Assembly (NCBI RefSeq): GCF_030408835.1
Contig: NZ_CP047357.1
Coordinates: 186,001-250,000 of the forward strand
DNA from: Corynebacterium freneyi
GTDB taxonomy: Bacteria > Actinomycetota > Actinomycetes > Mycobacteriales > Mycobacteriaceae
Direction of reading: 5' to 3'
Length of the DNA: 64,000 nt
Below the pieces are notes generated by a model that was not told the DNA's origin, did not search any database, and saw nothing but the letters and a program-made list of their open reading frames with translations. Position 1 is the first letter of the stretch. Every line of letters begins with the position of its first letter. The translations under genes were made by a program, and so were the position numbers. This document shows, piece by piece, positions 24,989 through 33,119 of this stretch.

Positions 24989-26199
24989 TCGGAGTGGGGA
25001 TCGACGCGGGGATCGACGCGGCACTGCTGGACCGGGTGCGGCGCAGGCTCGTGGAGTCGGCGGCGGGAGTCGGAGCCGATGAAATCGCGCGGGCCGTGCG
25101 GGAGGAGACCGGCGGCGTCGTCGGCGATGCCCAGTTGCTGGCGCTGCTGCGGACGTTGCGCGGCGAACTCGTCGGCGCGGGTCCGCTCGATCGACTGTTG
25201 CGCATGCCCGGGGTGACGGATGTGCTGGTCACAGCGCCGGATGAGGTGTGGATCGACCGGGGCGCCGGACCCGAACCCGCCGACGTGGGTTTCCGCGACG
25301 ACGCCGAGGTGCGCCGCCTCGCCGTCCGGTTGGCGTCGGCGTGCGGGCGGCGCCTGGATGACGCGCAGCCCTTCGTCGACGGCCACCTTCCCGGTGGGGT
25401 GGGGGATGCGGGCGTGCGCGTCCACGCGATGCTGTCGCCGCCGGCCGATCGTGCGACGCTGATCAGCCTGCGCGTCCTGCGTCGGGCGGCGATGGGCCTC
25501 GATGACCTGGTGGCGTCGGGGTCGGTGGCGGGCGCGGCCGCGGACATGGCCCGCCGGGTCATCGCTTCACGACGTGCCTTCGTGGTCGTCGGAGGAACGG
25601 GCGCCGGCAAGACGACGTTGTTGTCCGCGCTGTTGGGGGAGGTGCCGCATCGCGAGCGGTTGCTGTGCGTGGAGGACACCCCGGAGCTGCACCCCGATCA
25701 TCCGCACGTGGTCAAGCTCGTCGCACGGCCCCCGAACATCGAGGGGGCGGGTGAAATCACGCAACGCGATCTGCTGCGGCAGGCGCTGCGCATGCGGCCC
25801 GATCGGATCATCGTCGGCGAGATCCGCGGCGCCGAGGTGGTGGACCTACTCGCCGCGCTCAACACCGGCCATGACGGCGGCGCCGGGACCGTGCACGCCA
25901 ACACCGCCATCGACGTTCCCGCCCGATTCGAGGCGCTCGGGGCGTTGGGCGGCCTGGGGCATGCGGCGCTGCACGCACAGCTGGCGCCGGCCCTGCGGGT
26001 GGTGCTCGCGGTGGAGAAGGTCGCGGGCCGGCGGCGATTGGCGCAGGTCGGGGTGCTCGACGGCAATCCCGTGCGGGTGCGCACCGCCTGGCACCACCGC
26101 GACGGCGAGGGGGAGGCGATGGGGCTGTTCCGTCAACTGACCCGCGGGGCGGAGCAGGGACGCGGGGCGGAGCCGGGATCCGGGGAGGCGGCGTCATGA
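24985..26199 (+). CDS. tadA: Tad pilus assembly ATPase TadA/CpaF
   Basis: A 404-residue secretion ATPase that powers assembly of Flp/Tad pili from the cytoplasm. The N-terminal domain includes [20 protein letters not shown]. The core has Walker A ([18 protein letters not shown]), an Asp box ([20 protein letters not shown]), Walker B ([19 protein letters not shown]) and a His box ([19 protein letters not shown]). All catalytic elements are intact. The GTG at 24985 overlaps the ssd stop (GTGA) and the stop overlaps tadB (ATGA), so the genes are one operon. Rv3659c is the positional equivalent. Confidence 0.95.
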   Translation: MIGVGIDAGIDAALLDRVRRRLVESAAGVGADEIARAVREETGGVVGDAQLLALLRTLRGELVGAGPLDRLLRMPGVTDVLVTAPDEVWIDRGAGPEPADVGFRDDAEVRRLAVRLASACGRRLDDAQPFVDGHLPGGVGDAGVRVHAMLSPPADRATLISLRVLRRAAMGLDDLVASGSVAGAAADMARRVIASRRAFVVVGGTGAGKTTLLSALLGEVPHRERLLCVEDTPELHPDHPHVVKLVARPPNIEGAGEITQRDLLRQALRMRPDRIIVGEIRGAEVVDLLAALNTGHDGGAGTVHANTAIDVPARFEALGALGGLGHAALHAQLAPALRVVLAVEKVAGRRRLAQVGVLDGNPVRVRTAWHHRDGEGEAMGLFRQLTRGAEQGRGAEPGSGEAAS

Positions 26200-27017
26200 C
26201 GCAGGCGTCGATGACCGCCGGTGCGCTGCTGCTGGCCGCAGCGGTGTGGGGTTGGCCGGCTCCGTCCCCGCGGGACCGGATTCCCGAGTTGGACGCGGCG
26301 GCGGGGCGAAGCGGAAGCCGAGGGGGCGTCGTCACGCTTCCCGGATGGGCGTGGTTTCTGGCCGCGGCGCCGTTGTTGTTGGCCGGGCCTCATGTGGCGC
26401 TGGCGGCGGTGATGGTGGCGCGGACGGCGATGTCGTTGGTCGGCCAGGCCCGGAAGCGGCGGGAGTTGGATGCGGGAACCGCGTCTGCCGCGCGGGCGGC
26501 GGAGGTGCTGGCCGCGGACCTGCGGGCCGGGGCGACCCCGGTTGCCGCGTTGACCGCTGCGGCGGAGGAAGCCGGGCAGCCTCTGGCCGGGGCATTGGCG
26601 GAGGCGGCGTCGCGGGCCAGGCTGGGCGGGTCTGTCTCGGCGGCGTTGGAACGGGCGGTGGAGGACGCCCCCGCGATGCTGGAATTGCGCAGGCTCGCCG
26701 GCGCGTGGCGGGTGGCGGAGACGCATGGATTGCGGTTGGCCGACGTCATCGACCACGGGCGCGGGGACATCGTGGCGCGCCGGGCGCATCGGTCGCGGAC
26801 CGCCGCGGTGTTGGCGGGGCCGCGGGTGACCATGCTGATCCTCATGGCGCTGCCGGTGCTGGGCGTGGCCATGGGACAGGCGCTCGGGGCGGGGCCGGTG
26901 GGATTTCTGTTCGCCGGGAGCCTGGGTGGTGTGGTGCTCATCGTCGGAGTGGGGCTGACCTGCGCCGGGGCGCTGTGGGGCAACCGGATTTTGGCGACGG
27001 CGGAGGGGACGCGATGA
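26196..27017 (+). CDS. tadB: Tad pilus membrane platform protein TadB
   Basis: A 273-residue T2SSF-domain membrane protein. Membrane segments lie near residues 5-20, 45-75, 215-235 and 240-262, with a cytoplasmic helical domain between (AAEVLAADLRAGATPVAALT, the repeated GxxPxxAL-type motif of GspF proteins). It forms the inner-membrane platform on which TadA acts. Start and stop overlap tadA and tadC by 4 bases. The divergence of sequence in this family means TadB is assigned from order, topology and the T2SSF motif. Confidence 0.88.
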   Translation: MTQASMTAGALLLAAAVWGWPAPSPRDRIPELDAAAGRSGSRGGVVTLPGWAWFLAAAPLLLAGPHVALAAVMVARTAMSLVGQARKRRELDAGTASAARAAEVLAADLRAGATPVAALTAAAEEAGQPLAGALAEAASRARLGGSVSAALERAVEDAPAMLELRRLAGAWRVAETHGLRLADVIDHGRGDIVARRAHRSRTAAVLAGPRVTMLILMALPVLGVAMGQALGAGPVGFLFAGSLGGVVLIVGVGLTCAGALWGNRILATAEGTR

Positions 27018-27694
27018 TCCTTGCCCTGGTGCTGATGGCGGCGGCCGCGCTCGTGCCCACGGGAGTCCGGGCCGCCGAGCGATGGCCGGAACTCGCCGCG
27101 GCCGACGGCGGGACGACGGGCGCGGCGGGCGCGACGGGTGCGAAAGACGGGGCGGAACCGCTCGTGCGGTCGCACATCGGTCGGTCCATCCGCCAGTTCA
27201 TCCGCCGTCGTTTCGGCGGGGGCGAGCGGGCGGTCGATCCGATGCAGCTGCTCGACGCGGCGTCCGCGCTGGATCTTCTCGCCGCCTGCTTGAGCGCCGG
27301 CATGCCACCCGGGGACGCGGCCGCCGCCACCGCGACAGCCGCGTCACCCCGGTTGTCGGCCCCGCTTCACGACGTGTCGATGCGCCTGGCCCTCGGCGTC
27401 GCCTCGCCGTGGACGGTGCTCGAGGATCTGCCCGAACTGTCCGATCTGGTGGCCCTGGCCAGGCGTGCCGGTGACTCGGGTGCGGCGATGTCGGCGGGAG
27501 TCGCCGAGCTGGCCGTGGCGCGCCGGACGGAGGCGGGTGACGGGGCCGAGGCGACGGCCGAGCGGGCGGGCGTGCTCATCGCGGGGCCGTTGGCGCTGTG
27601 CTTCCTGCCGGCGTTCGTGGTCCTCGGGCTCATTCCGACGATCGCCGGCTTGGCCGAATCGATGCTCGGATCGCTGACGGTGGGGCCGACGTGA
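27014..27694 (+). CDS. tadC: Tad pilus membrane platform protein TadC
   Basis: The 226-residue second T2SSF-type platform protein. It has an N-terminal helix (ILALVLMAAAALVPTGV), the cytoplasmic motif LLAACLSAGMPPGDAAAATA, and two C-terminal helices (ERAGVLIAGPLALCFLPAFV and GLIPTIAGLA). It overlaps tadB by ATGA and is followed by a 126-base gap before the pilin gene, where a separate promoter or processing site could lie. Rv3657c is the positional equivalent. Confidence 0.87.
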   Translation: MILALVLMAAAALVPTGVRAAERWPELAAADGGTTGAAGATGAKDGAEPLVRSHIGRSIRQFIRRRFGGGERAVDPMQLLDAASALDLLAACLSAGMPPGDAAAATATAASPRLSAPLHDVSMRLALGVASPWTVLEDLPELSDLVALARRAGDSGAAMSAGVAELAVARRTEAGDGAEATAERAGVLIAGPLALCFLPAFVVLGLIPTIAGLAESMLGSLTVGPT

Positions 27695-27820
27695 GGGGCG
27701 GGTGGGAAGCGTTGGCGCGGGGACCGCCGGGGAGACCGCGCCACCACCGCGGGCAACCGACGCGGCACGACATCAACCACGTCAACCAGCTGAAACACAT
27801 CAATCCAACCAGGAGGAACC

Positions 27821-28219
27821 ATGATCAACGTCGACCCGGACATCTGGCTCGAAAACCCCTACGACACCAATTCCCCCGCGGCCACCGCCACCGGCGGCAC
27901 CGCCCGCTTCGGCGCACCCGCGATCGCCGACACCGCCGATCGGTGCTCGCAGACGTGCATGTGCGCCGATGCCGACGACTGCGCCGACACGGGAGGGGCG
28001 GAACGCACGTCGGACAATCCCGTCGCAAAGCTGTTCCGCACCATCCGCCGGCGTGCGATGGGCGTGGCCGTCGACGACCGTGGGATGAGCACCGTCGAAT
28101 ACGCCCTGGGCACGGTCGCCGCGGCGGCGTTCGGTGCGTTGCTCTACACCGTGGTCACCGGCGGCCAGATCACCGATGCGCTGACCGACATCATCGAGCG
28201 GGCGCTGAACACGCAGTGA
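27821..28219 (+). CDS. Flp/Tad pilin-like protein (DUF4244) with cysteine-rich N-terminal extension
   Basis: The 132-residue protein ends in a typical actinobacterial Tad pilin (DUF4244): DDRGMSTVEYALGTVAAAAF, where the Glu at +5 after the presumed Gly-Met processing site and the hydrophobic helix are diagnostic, then ALTDIIERALNTQ. Before it lie about 88 residues, far longer than the short leader usual for the family. They contain a cysteine cluster (CSQTCMCADADDC) and low-complexity Ala/Thr/Asp stretches. AGGAGG 4 bases before the ATG at 27821 shows that this long form is translated. A prepilin peptidase should remove the extension; none is in the window. Overlaps tadE by GTGA. Confidence 0.88.
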   Translation: MINVDPDIWLENPYDTNSPAATATGGTARFGAPAIADTADRCSQTCMCADADDCADTGGAERTSDNPVAKLFRTIRRRAMGVAVDDRGMSTVEYALGTVAAAAFGALLYTVVTGGQITDALTDIIERALNTQ

Positions 28220-28548
28220 TCCGCCGCGTGCGTCGTCTGCTCGCCGACGATGACGGGCAGGCGACGGTGGAGACGGCCTTCGCCCTGTCCACGCTCATCG
28301 CCGTGCTGATGGTGGCGCTCGGGGCGATTGCGGTGGTGGCCATGCATGTGGCGGTCACCGACGCCGCCGGGCACATCGCCCGCGCGGAGGCCCGGGGCGA
28401 TGTTGCGGCGGCTCAGTCGGCGCGCGGGGCGATTTCGGGTGCGGCGGTGAGCGTCACCACGAGCGGCGAGACCGTTCGGGTCACCGTCACCAAACGCCTT
28501 CCGCTTTACGACGTCGTCGGCCACGCGACCGCCCTGGTCGAAGAATGA
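28216..28548 (+). CDS. tadE: TadE-family minor pilin
   Basis: A 110-residue pseudopilin. After a short basic leader, DDDGQATVETAFALSTLIAV matches the TadE N-terminus (G-x-x-[TA]-V-E-x-A) with a hydrophobic helix to about residue 45. The rest is a small extracytoplasmic domain (VSVTTSGETVRVTVTKRLPL). TadE proteins help initiate or anchor Tad pili. The GTG start overlaps the pilin stop and its stop overlaps the next gene. Rv3655c is the positional equivalent. Confidence 0.87.
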   Translation: MIRRVRRLLADDDGQATVETAFALSTLIAVLMVALGAIAVVAMHVAVTDAAGHIARAEARGDVAAAQSARGAISGAAVSVTTSGETVRVTVTKRLPLYDVVGHATALVEE

Positions 28549-28904
28549 GCCGGAAGGACATTCGCCCGTGGCCGGGTGATGAGCGCGGTTCGACGACGGT
28601 GACCGGGGCGTTCATCACCGCACTGGTGTTGGCGCTGACGATGGCGGCCATCCAGGCGGGTGCGGTGCTGGTGGAACAGCGTCGGGCGGCCGTCGCCGCG
28701 GACCTTGCGGCGGTGGCGGGTGCGGTCGACGCGCAACGAGGGGGAGGAGGATGCGATGCCGCGGCCCGGATCGCGGCGGCCAACGGCGCGACCGTCGACG
28801 GTTGCGTCCGCGATGGCGAAGATGTGCAGGTCACCGTCATGCGCGGGCAGCGGTCGGCCGTGGCGCGGGCGGGACCCGCGGAGTCGGCGGGACCCGAGGA
28901 ATGA
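28545..28904 (+). CDS. TadF-like / Rv3654c-like secreted helicity protein
   Basis: A 119-residue protein that ends the Tad operon. DERGSTTVTGAFITALVLAL is a pseudopilin-like start without the Glu at +5. The exposed part has RRAAVAADLAAVAGAVDAQR, a helical 'flp pilus assembly TadG-like' pattern, and a likely disulfide pair (GGCDAAARI and DGCVRDG). This helicase/secretory neighbourhood-type protein is named Rv3654c in M. tuberculosis. It begins in an ATGA overlap with tadE. Its exact role in pilus biogenesis is unknown. Confidence 0.82.
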   Translation: MSRKDIRPWPGDERGSTTVTGAFITALVLALTMAAIQAGAVLVEQRRAAVAADLAAVAGAVDAQRGGGGCDAAARIAAANGATVDGCVRDGEDVQVTVMRGQRSAVARAGPAESAGPEE

Positions 28905-28906
28905 AC

Positions 28907-28931
28907 GGGCCCCGAGGAAAGCTCGGGGCCC
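28907..28931. terminator. Terminator hairpin between the Tad operon and the CoA transferase
   Basis: GGGCCCCGAG (28907-28916) pairs with CTCGGGGCCC (28922-28931). It starts 2 bases after the last Tad stop codon, between convergent genes. Neither side has a good T-run. Confidence 0.65.
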
Positions 28932-28953
28932 GAAGGAGGAAAGGAGGTGACGT

Positions 28954-29790
28954 TTACTCGACGGCGGCGATGGGCAGGTCGTGATCCTGGGCCCACCGCA
29001 GGACGGTGGCGCGCTTGCGGCTGCGCAGGTAATCGGCCAGCGACTCCTGATCCGTGGCGCCGGTGAGATCGTGCAGACGCGAGTGGAAGTGCGGCTCCAG
29101 GGCGGCGACGGCGACCCACCCGTCCTCGACCTCGTAGAGACCGTAGGTGGGCACGGCACCGCCGAGCAGACCACCCTCCGCCGTCATGCCGTGACGGTGG
29201 CCGGCGGCACCGGCGTCGGCGGCCTGACGCAGGCCGATGCGGGCGTGGCCGCCGTGACCGGTCTTCGCGCGACGCAGCAGCAGAGCCAGCGCGGCCGACA
29301 CCGCGCGCTCCGCGCCGAGCAGATCGCCGAGCAGCACGCGCGGCATCGTCGGCGGCGCCAGCGTGCCCGCCGCGGCCTGGTACGTCAGGTCGTGGCCGGG
29401 ATGCTCCGGGTCCTCGGAGTCGCCGACGATCTCCACGTGGCACAGATGCTGGTGCGCCTCGACCGCATCGGTCAGCCCCATGCGCGCCAGCGCCGACGGG
29501 CGAACGGAGGTGATGAGGACATCGGCGCCGTCGAGAAGCTCGTTCAGACGCTCACGGCCCTCGGCGGTCTTGGCGTCTACGCGCTCGACGGTGGCGTTGG
29601 CCGCCATCTCGCCGTACCAGGACGGGCACCACGTCTCCAGCGCATCGCCCACGGGCGGTTCGACCTTGGTGACTTCGGCTCCGAGCATCCCCAACCGGGC
29701 AGCCGCCCACGGGCCGGGGACGTTGACGGCGAGATTGAGGACCTTCAGGCCCTTCAGGGCGTTGGTGGGGATCTGGTCGGCGTCGATCAT
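28954..29790 (-). CDS. CoA-transferase family III (CaiB/BaiF) protein, short form
   Basis: A 278-residue protein of the CaiB/BaiF/alpha-methylacyl-CoA-racemase family: LKVLNLAVNVPGPWAAARLG at the N-terminus with AEVTKVEPPVGD, and the conserved aspartate region LGDLLGAERAVSAALALLL. It is about 80-120 residues shorter than typical members and lacks much of the second domain, so activity is uncertain. It would move CoA between carboxylic acids or epimerise 2-methylacyl-CoA. The ATG at 29790 begins directly before the core; longer starts at 29814 and upstream are possible. Confidence 0.82.
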   Translation of the reverse strand: MIDADQIPTNALKGLKVLNLAVNVPGPWAAARLGMLGAEVTKVEPPVGDALETWCPSWYGEMAANATVERVDAKTAEGRERLNELLDGADVLITSVRPSALARMGLTDAVEAHQHLCHVEIVGDSEDPEHPGHDLTYQAAAGTLAPPTMPRVLLGDLLGAERAVSAALALLLRRAKTGHGGHARIGLRQAADAGAAGHRHGMTAEGGLLGGAVPTYGLYEVEDGWVAVAALEPHFHSRLHDLTGATDQESLADYLRSRKRATVLRWAQDHDLPIAAVE

Positions 29791-29944
29791 GTTTCCGGAT
29801 ACTAACGGTCGCATGGCCCGCCCGCCCGCGGATCGGCCAAAAGAAGGCGCCGTCGTCGGCGTCATTCCTCCGGTGCCGCCGGCCTCGTCCTTCCGACGAC
29901 TCCGGCCTCAGCGCCTTCAGTTCCCTCCGGCGCCGCCGTCGGCC

Positions 29945-32377
29945 TCAGCCTTCCAGCGCCGCCGCCAGCCCCGACAACACCTTGATCGCGCCCGCCTTGT
30001 CCAGCGGCTCGTTGCCGTTTCCGCACTTCGGGGACTGGATGCACGACGGGCAGCCGGTCTCGCACTCGCACGCGGCCACGGCGTCGCGGGTGGCGCGGAT
30101 CCACGCGGCGAAGGCCTCGAAACCACGGTCCGCGAACCCCGCCCCGCCCGGGTGGCCGTCGTAGACGAACACCGTCGGCTGGCCCGTATCGACGTGCAAC
30201 GCGGTGGACACGCCGCCGATGTCCCACCGGTCGCACGTCGCCACCAGCGGCAACAGGCCGATCGCCGCGTGCTCCGCCGCATGCAGCGCGCCGGGCACGT
30301 CCGCGACGTCGACGCCCCACCGCCGCAGCACCGCCGGCGACAGGGTGTACGCCACGGCGCGGGTCTCCAGCACCTCCGGCGGATAATCCAGCTCCACCGA
30401 ATCGAGGACCTCGCCCGACGGCAGCCGCCGCAGATACGACGTCACCCGGTGCTCCACCTCCACGTCCACCGACGCGACCTGGACGCCGGGCGCCACGTCG
30501 CGCACGACGTCAACCTCCAGAATCCGAATGTCGGTGTCCATCCGCGAATGCGTCGACCACTCCGGCTCCTCCGGGTGCGCCAGCGCCAGCAGCGAATCCA
30601 GATCGAGGTGGTCGATGACGAAACTCTCGCCCCGATGCAGGTAGACCGCCCCGTCATGGACCTGCTGCATCGCCCGGCCGACGTCGATCGTGCCCAGCAG
30701 CCGCCCGTCGGTGCCGTCGACGATGGCGACGTCCTGCCCACGCCCGCCCCGCAGATCCACGGCCTCGTGCGCGCCGGACATGCGCGGCCCCTCGTCGCGG
30801 TCGGTGGGGTACCAGCGGTCGCGGCGCTTGCGCAGCCAGCCATCCTCGGACATCTGCTTTGCGACGTCCACCGCACCCCATGCGGCCAGAACATCATCTG
30901 TGAGCGGCAATTCAACCGCCGCGCAGTAGACGTGGCCCCGCAAGACATGGGGGTTGGCGGGGTCGAAGACGGTGGCCTCCACCGGCCGACCCAACAGCGC
31001 GTAAGGATGGTGGACCAGGTAGGTGTCCATCGGGTCATCGCGGGCGACCAGGATCACCAGCGCCCCCTGGCCCCGACGGCCCGCACGTCCGGCCTGCTGC
31101 CAAAACGACGCGACCGTGCCGGGGAATCCCGCCTGCACCACGGCGTCGAGGCCGCCGACGTCGATGCCCAACTCCAGGGCGTTGGTGGTGGCCACGCCCA
31201 GCAGATCACCGTCGTCGAGGCGACGCTCGATGTCGCGGCGATCCTCGGCCAAATACCCGGCGCGGTAGGACTCGACGCGTTGTCCGATGTCGGAGCGCCC
31301 GCGCTTGTCCAACCGTTCGCGCACGCCCAGGGCGATGGTCTCCGCAGAGCGCCGCGACCTGGTGAAAGTCAGCGTGCGGGCGCCGTCGTCAAGCAAATCC
31401 GCCATGATGTCCGCCGCCTCGACGGTGGCGGGACGCCGCACCGGGGCACCGTTTTCACCGGTCAGATCCGGCAGCAGCCCCGGCTCCCACAAAGCGATGG
31501 TGCGCTCGCCGACGGGGGCGCCGTCATCGAGCACCGACTCCACCGGCTCGCCGATCAAACGCGCCGCCTGCGCGGCGGGATCGGCCGTCGTGGCGGAGGC
31601 GAACACCACCGTCGGCTCGGCGCCGTAATGCCGGGCCATGCGCAGCAGCCGCCGCAACACCAGCGACACGTTCGCCCCGAACACCCCGCGATAGGCGTGG
31701 CACTCGTCGACGACCACGTACCGCAGCTTCCGCAGCACCCGCGCCCACCACTGATGCCGGGCCAGCATGCCGATGTGCAGCATGTCCGGGTTGGTGAAGA
31801 TCCACCGCGCCCCTTCCCGCACCGCCCGCCGGACGTCCTTCGGGGTGTCGCCGTCGTACGAGGCCACGGCGACCGGATGGGGGCCCGCATCCGCCGGGCC
31901 ACCCGCGATCGGGACGCCGACCGCATCCGTCAGGTCGCCCGTGCCGTTCTTTCCGTTCGCGCCGTCTTCGCCGCCTTCCCGCCCCCGCCGCACCGCGTCG
32001 ACGGCGATCTCGCGTGCCGCAGCCAACTGATCCGCGCCCAGCGCCTTCGTCGGCGCCAGGTACAAAGCGGTGGCCGTCGGATCGGCCATCAGCTCGGTGA
32101 GCACCGGCAGCAGATACCCCAACGACTTGCCCGACGCGGTGCCGGTGGCCACGACGCAATGCCGCCCCGCCCACGCGTGATCCGCCGTCTCGGCCTGGTG
32201 CGTCCACGGCGCGTCGATCCCCCGCTCCGCCAGCGCAGCCAACAGATGCGGCGGCACCCACGCCGGCCAATCGGTGGTTCGGCCGACGCGCGCCGGCAAA
32301 TCCGCGATGTGCGTGACCGTCGCCCGGGGGTGGGCCGCAATCACCGGTTCGAGAAGTTCCCGCCCGAAACCATGCAC
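29945..32377 (-). CDS. SF2 DNA helicase with DUF1998 domain (SftH/MrfA type)
   Basis: An 810-residue superfamily-2 helicase. Motif I is VVATGTASGKSLGYLLP, motif II VVVDECHAYRG (DECH), motif III VFASATTADPA, and motif VI QQAGRAGRRGQGA. The C-terminal DUF1998 domain carries the four cysteines CECETGCPSC and CGNG expected for metal binding. SftH of mycobacteria is a 3'-to-5' DNA translocase, and MrfA of Bacillus works with MrfB in repair of mitomycin C lesions; Rv3649 lies at the same place. It diverges from cspA. The first ATG is used, in keeping with family length. Confidence 0.92.
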   Translation of the reverse strand: MHGFGRELLEPVIAAHPRATVTHIADLPARVGRTTDWPAWVPPHLLAALAERGIDAPWTHQAETADHAWAGRHCVVATGTASGKSLGYLLPVLTELMADPTATALYLAPTKALGADQLAAAREIAVDAVRRGREGGEDGANGKNGTGDLTDAVGVPIAGGPADAGPHPVAVASYDGDTPKDVRRAVREGARWIFTNPDMLHIGMLARHQWWARVLRKLRYVVVDECHAYRGVFGANVSLVLRRLLRMARHYGAEPTVVFASATTADPAAQAARLIGEPVESVLDDGAPVGERTIALWEPGLLPDLTGENGAPVRRPATVEAADIMADLLDDGARTLTFTRSRRSAETIALGVRERLDKRGRSDIGQRVESYRAGYLAEDRRDIERRLDDGDLLGVATTNALELGIDVGGLDAVVQAGFPGTVASFWQQAGRAGRRGQGALVILVARDDPMDTYLVHHPYALLGRPVEATVFDPANPHVLRGHVYCAAVELPLTDDVLAAWGAVDVAKQMSEDGWLRKRRDRWYPTDRDEGPRMSGAHEAVDLRGGRGQDVAIVDGTDGRLLGTIDVGRAMQQVHDGAVYLHRGESFVIDHLDLDSLLALAHPEEPEWSTHSRMDTDIRILEVDVVRDVAPGVQVASVDVEVEHRVTSYLRRLPSGEVLDSVELDYPPEVLETRAVAYTLSPAVLRRWGVDVADVPGALHAAEHAAIGLLPLVATCDRWDIGGVSTALHVDTGQPTVFVYDGHPGGAGFADRGFEAFAAWIRATRDAVAACECETGCPSCIQSPKCGNGNEPLDKAGAIKVLSGLAAALEG

Positions 32378-32545
32378 CTGACCACCCCCTCCGTCATTTC
32401 GGCGGCCGCCGGGCCGCTCCGCTCACTCGTCGTCGCCTAACCCCGAAAGCAGAACATTCGGGCGATACGTGGCAGACTGACGGATTGAATCGTCGTCTGC
32501 ATGGCGGCGCGCTCACGTCCAACAACCTAAAGGGGTACATCAACA

Positions 32546-32749
32546 ATGGCACAGGGCACCGTTAAGTGGTTCAACTCGGAGAAGGGCTTCGGGTTCATCG
32601 CCCCGGCCGACGGAGGCAACGACGTCTTCGTCCACTACTCCGAAATTCAGGGTACCGGCTTCAAGACCCTCGAGGAGAACCAGCCCGTCGAGTTCGAGAT
32701 CGGCGAGGGCCAGAAGGGCCCGCAGGCCCTCAACGTCCGCGGTCTCTAA
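32546..32749 (+). CDS. cspA: Cold-shock protein CspA
   Basis: A 67-residue single-domain cold-shock protein that binds single-stranded RNA and DNA. It contains [17 protein letters not shown] (RNP1) and DVFVHYSEI (RNP2). AAAGGGG precedes the ATG by about 9 bases. The 5' leader is long enough (at least 60 bases) to allow the post-transcriptional control common in this family. Several hairpins follow the stop. It corresponds to Rv3648c beside topA. Confidence 0.97.
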   Translation: MAQGTVKWFNSEKGFGFIAPADGGNDVFVHYSEIQGTGFKTLEENQPVEFEIGEGQKGPQALNVRGL

Positions 32750-32815
32750 GCGACGCATCCGAAGCGTCGCATCTACATCGGTTGTGGGCGTTCGCGCCTG
32801 AGCTGAACAGACGCC

Positions 32816-32889
32816 GGCTCCGCTGAAGTTCAAGCGGAGCCAACGGCCCGTCGTGGACGCCACCGCAAGGTGGCTTCACGACGGGCCGT
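32816..32889 (+). terminator. Tandem terminator hairpins after cspA
   Basis: Hairpin A pairs GGCTCCGCT (32816-32824) with AGCGGAGCC (32833-32841). Hairpin B pairs ACGGCCCGTCGTG (32843-32855) with CACGACGGGCCGT (32877-32889) and has a small inner GCCACC/GGTGGC stem. Hairpin B contains one copy of the dispersed 11-mer (GCTTCACGACG, 32873-32883). A TAGATT -10-like element at 33033-33038 is the likely topA promoter; nothing else is seen up to 33119. Confidence 0.7.
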
Positions 32890-33119
32890 CGTCTATTTCC
32901 GCGGCCCCCGAACCAGGACTCTCCGTCGCAGGTCACGCCCGGGTGAGGGGGGAGCGGCAGCCCCCGTGAGGGGGATTCCGGTCGCACCCCTACTCGACGA
33001 TTCACCGTCCGGGCATGTGTACGGTGTCCCAATAGATTCAGGTGAAGGCATTGCGCCGGACCCGGGGCCCGGCACGAAGGGCCTCGAACCGACCCCGAAA
33101 GTTGCAGGGCAGATTCCAG

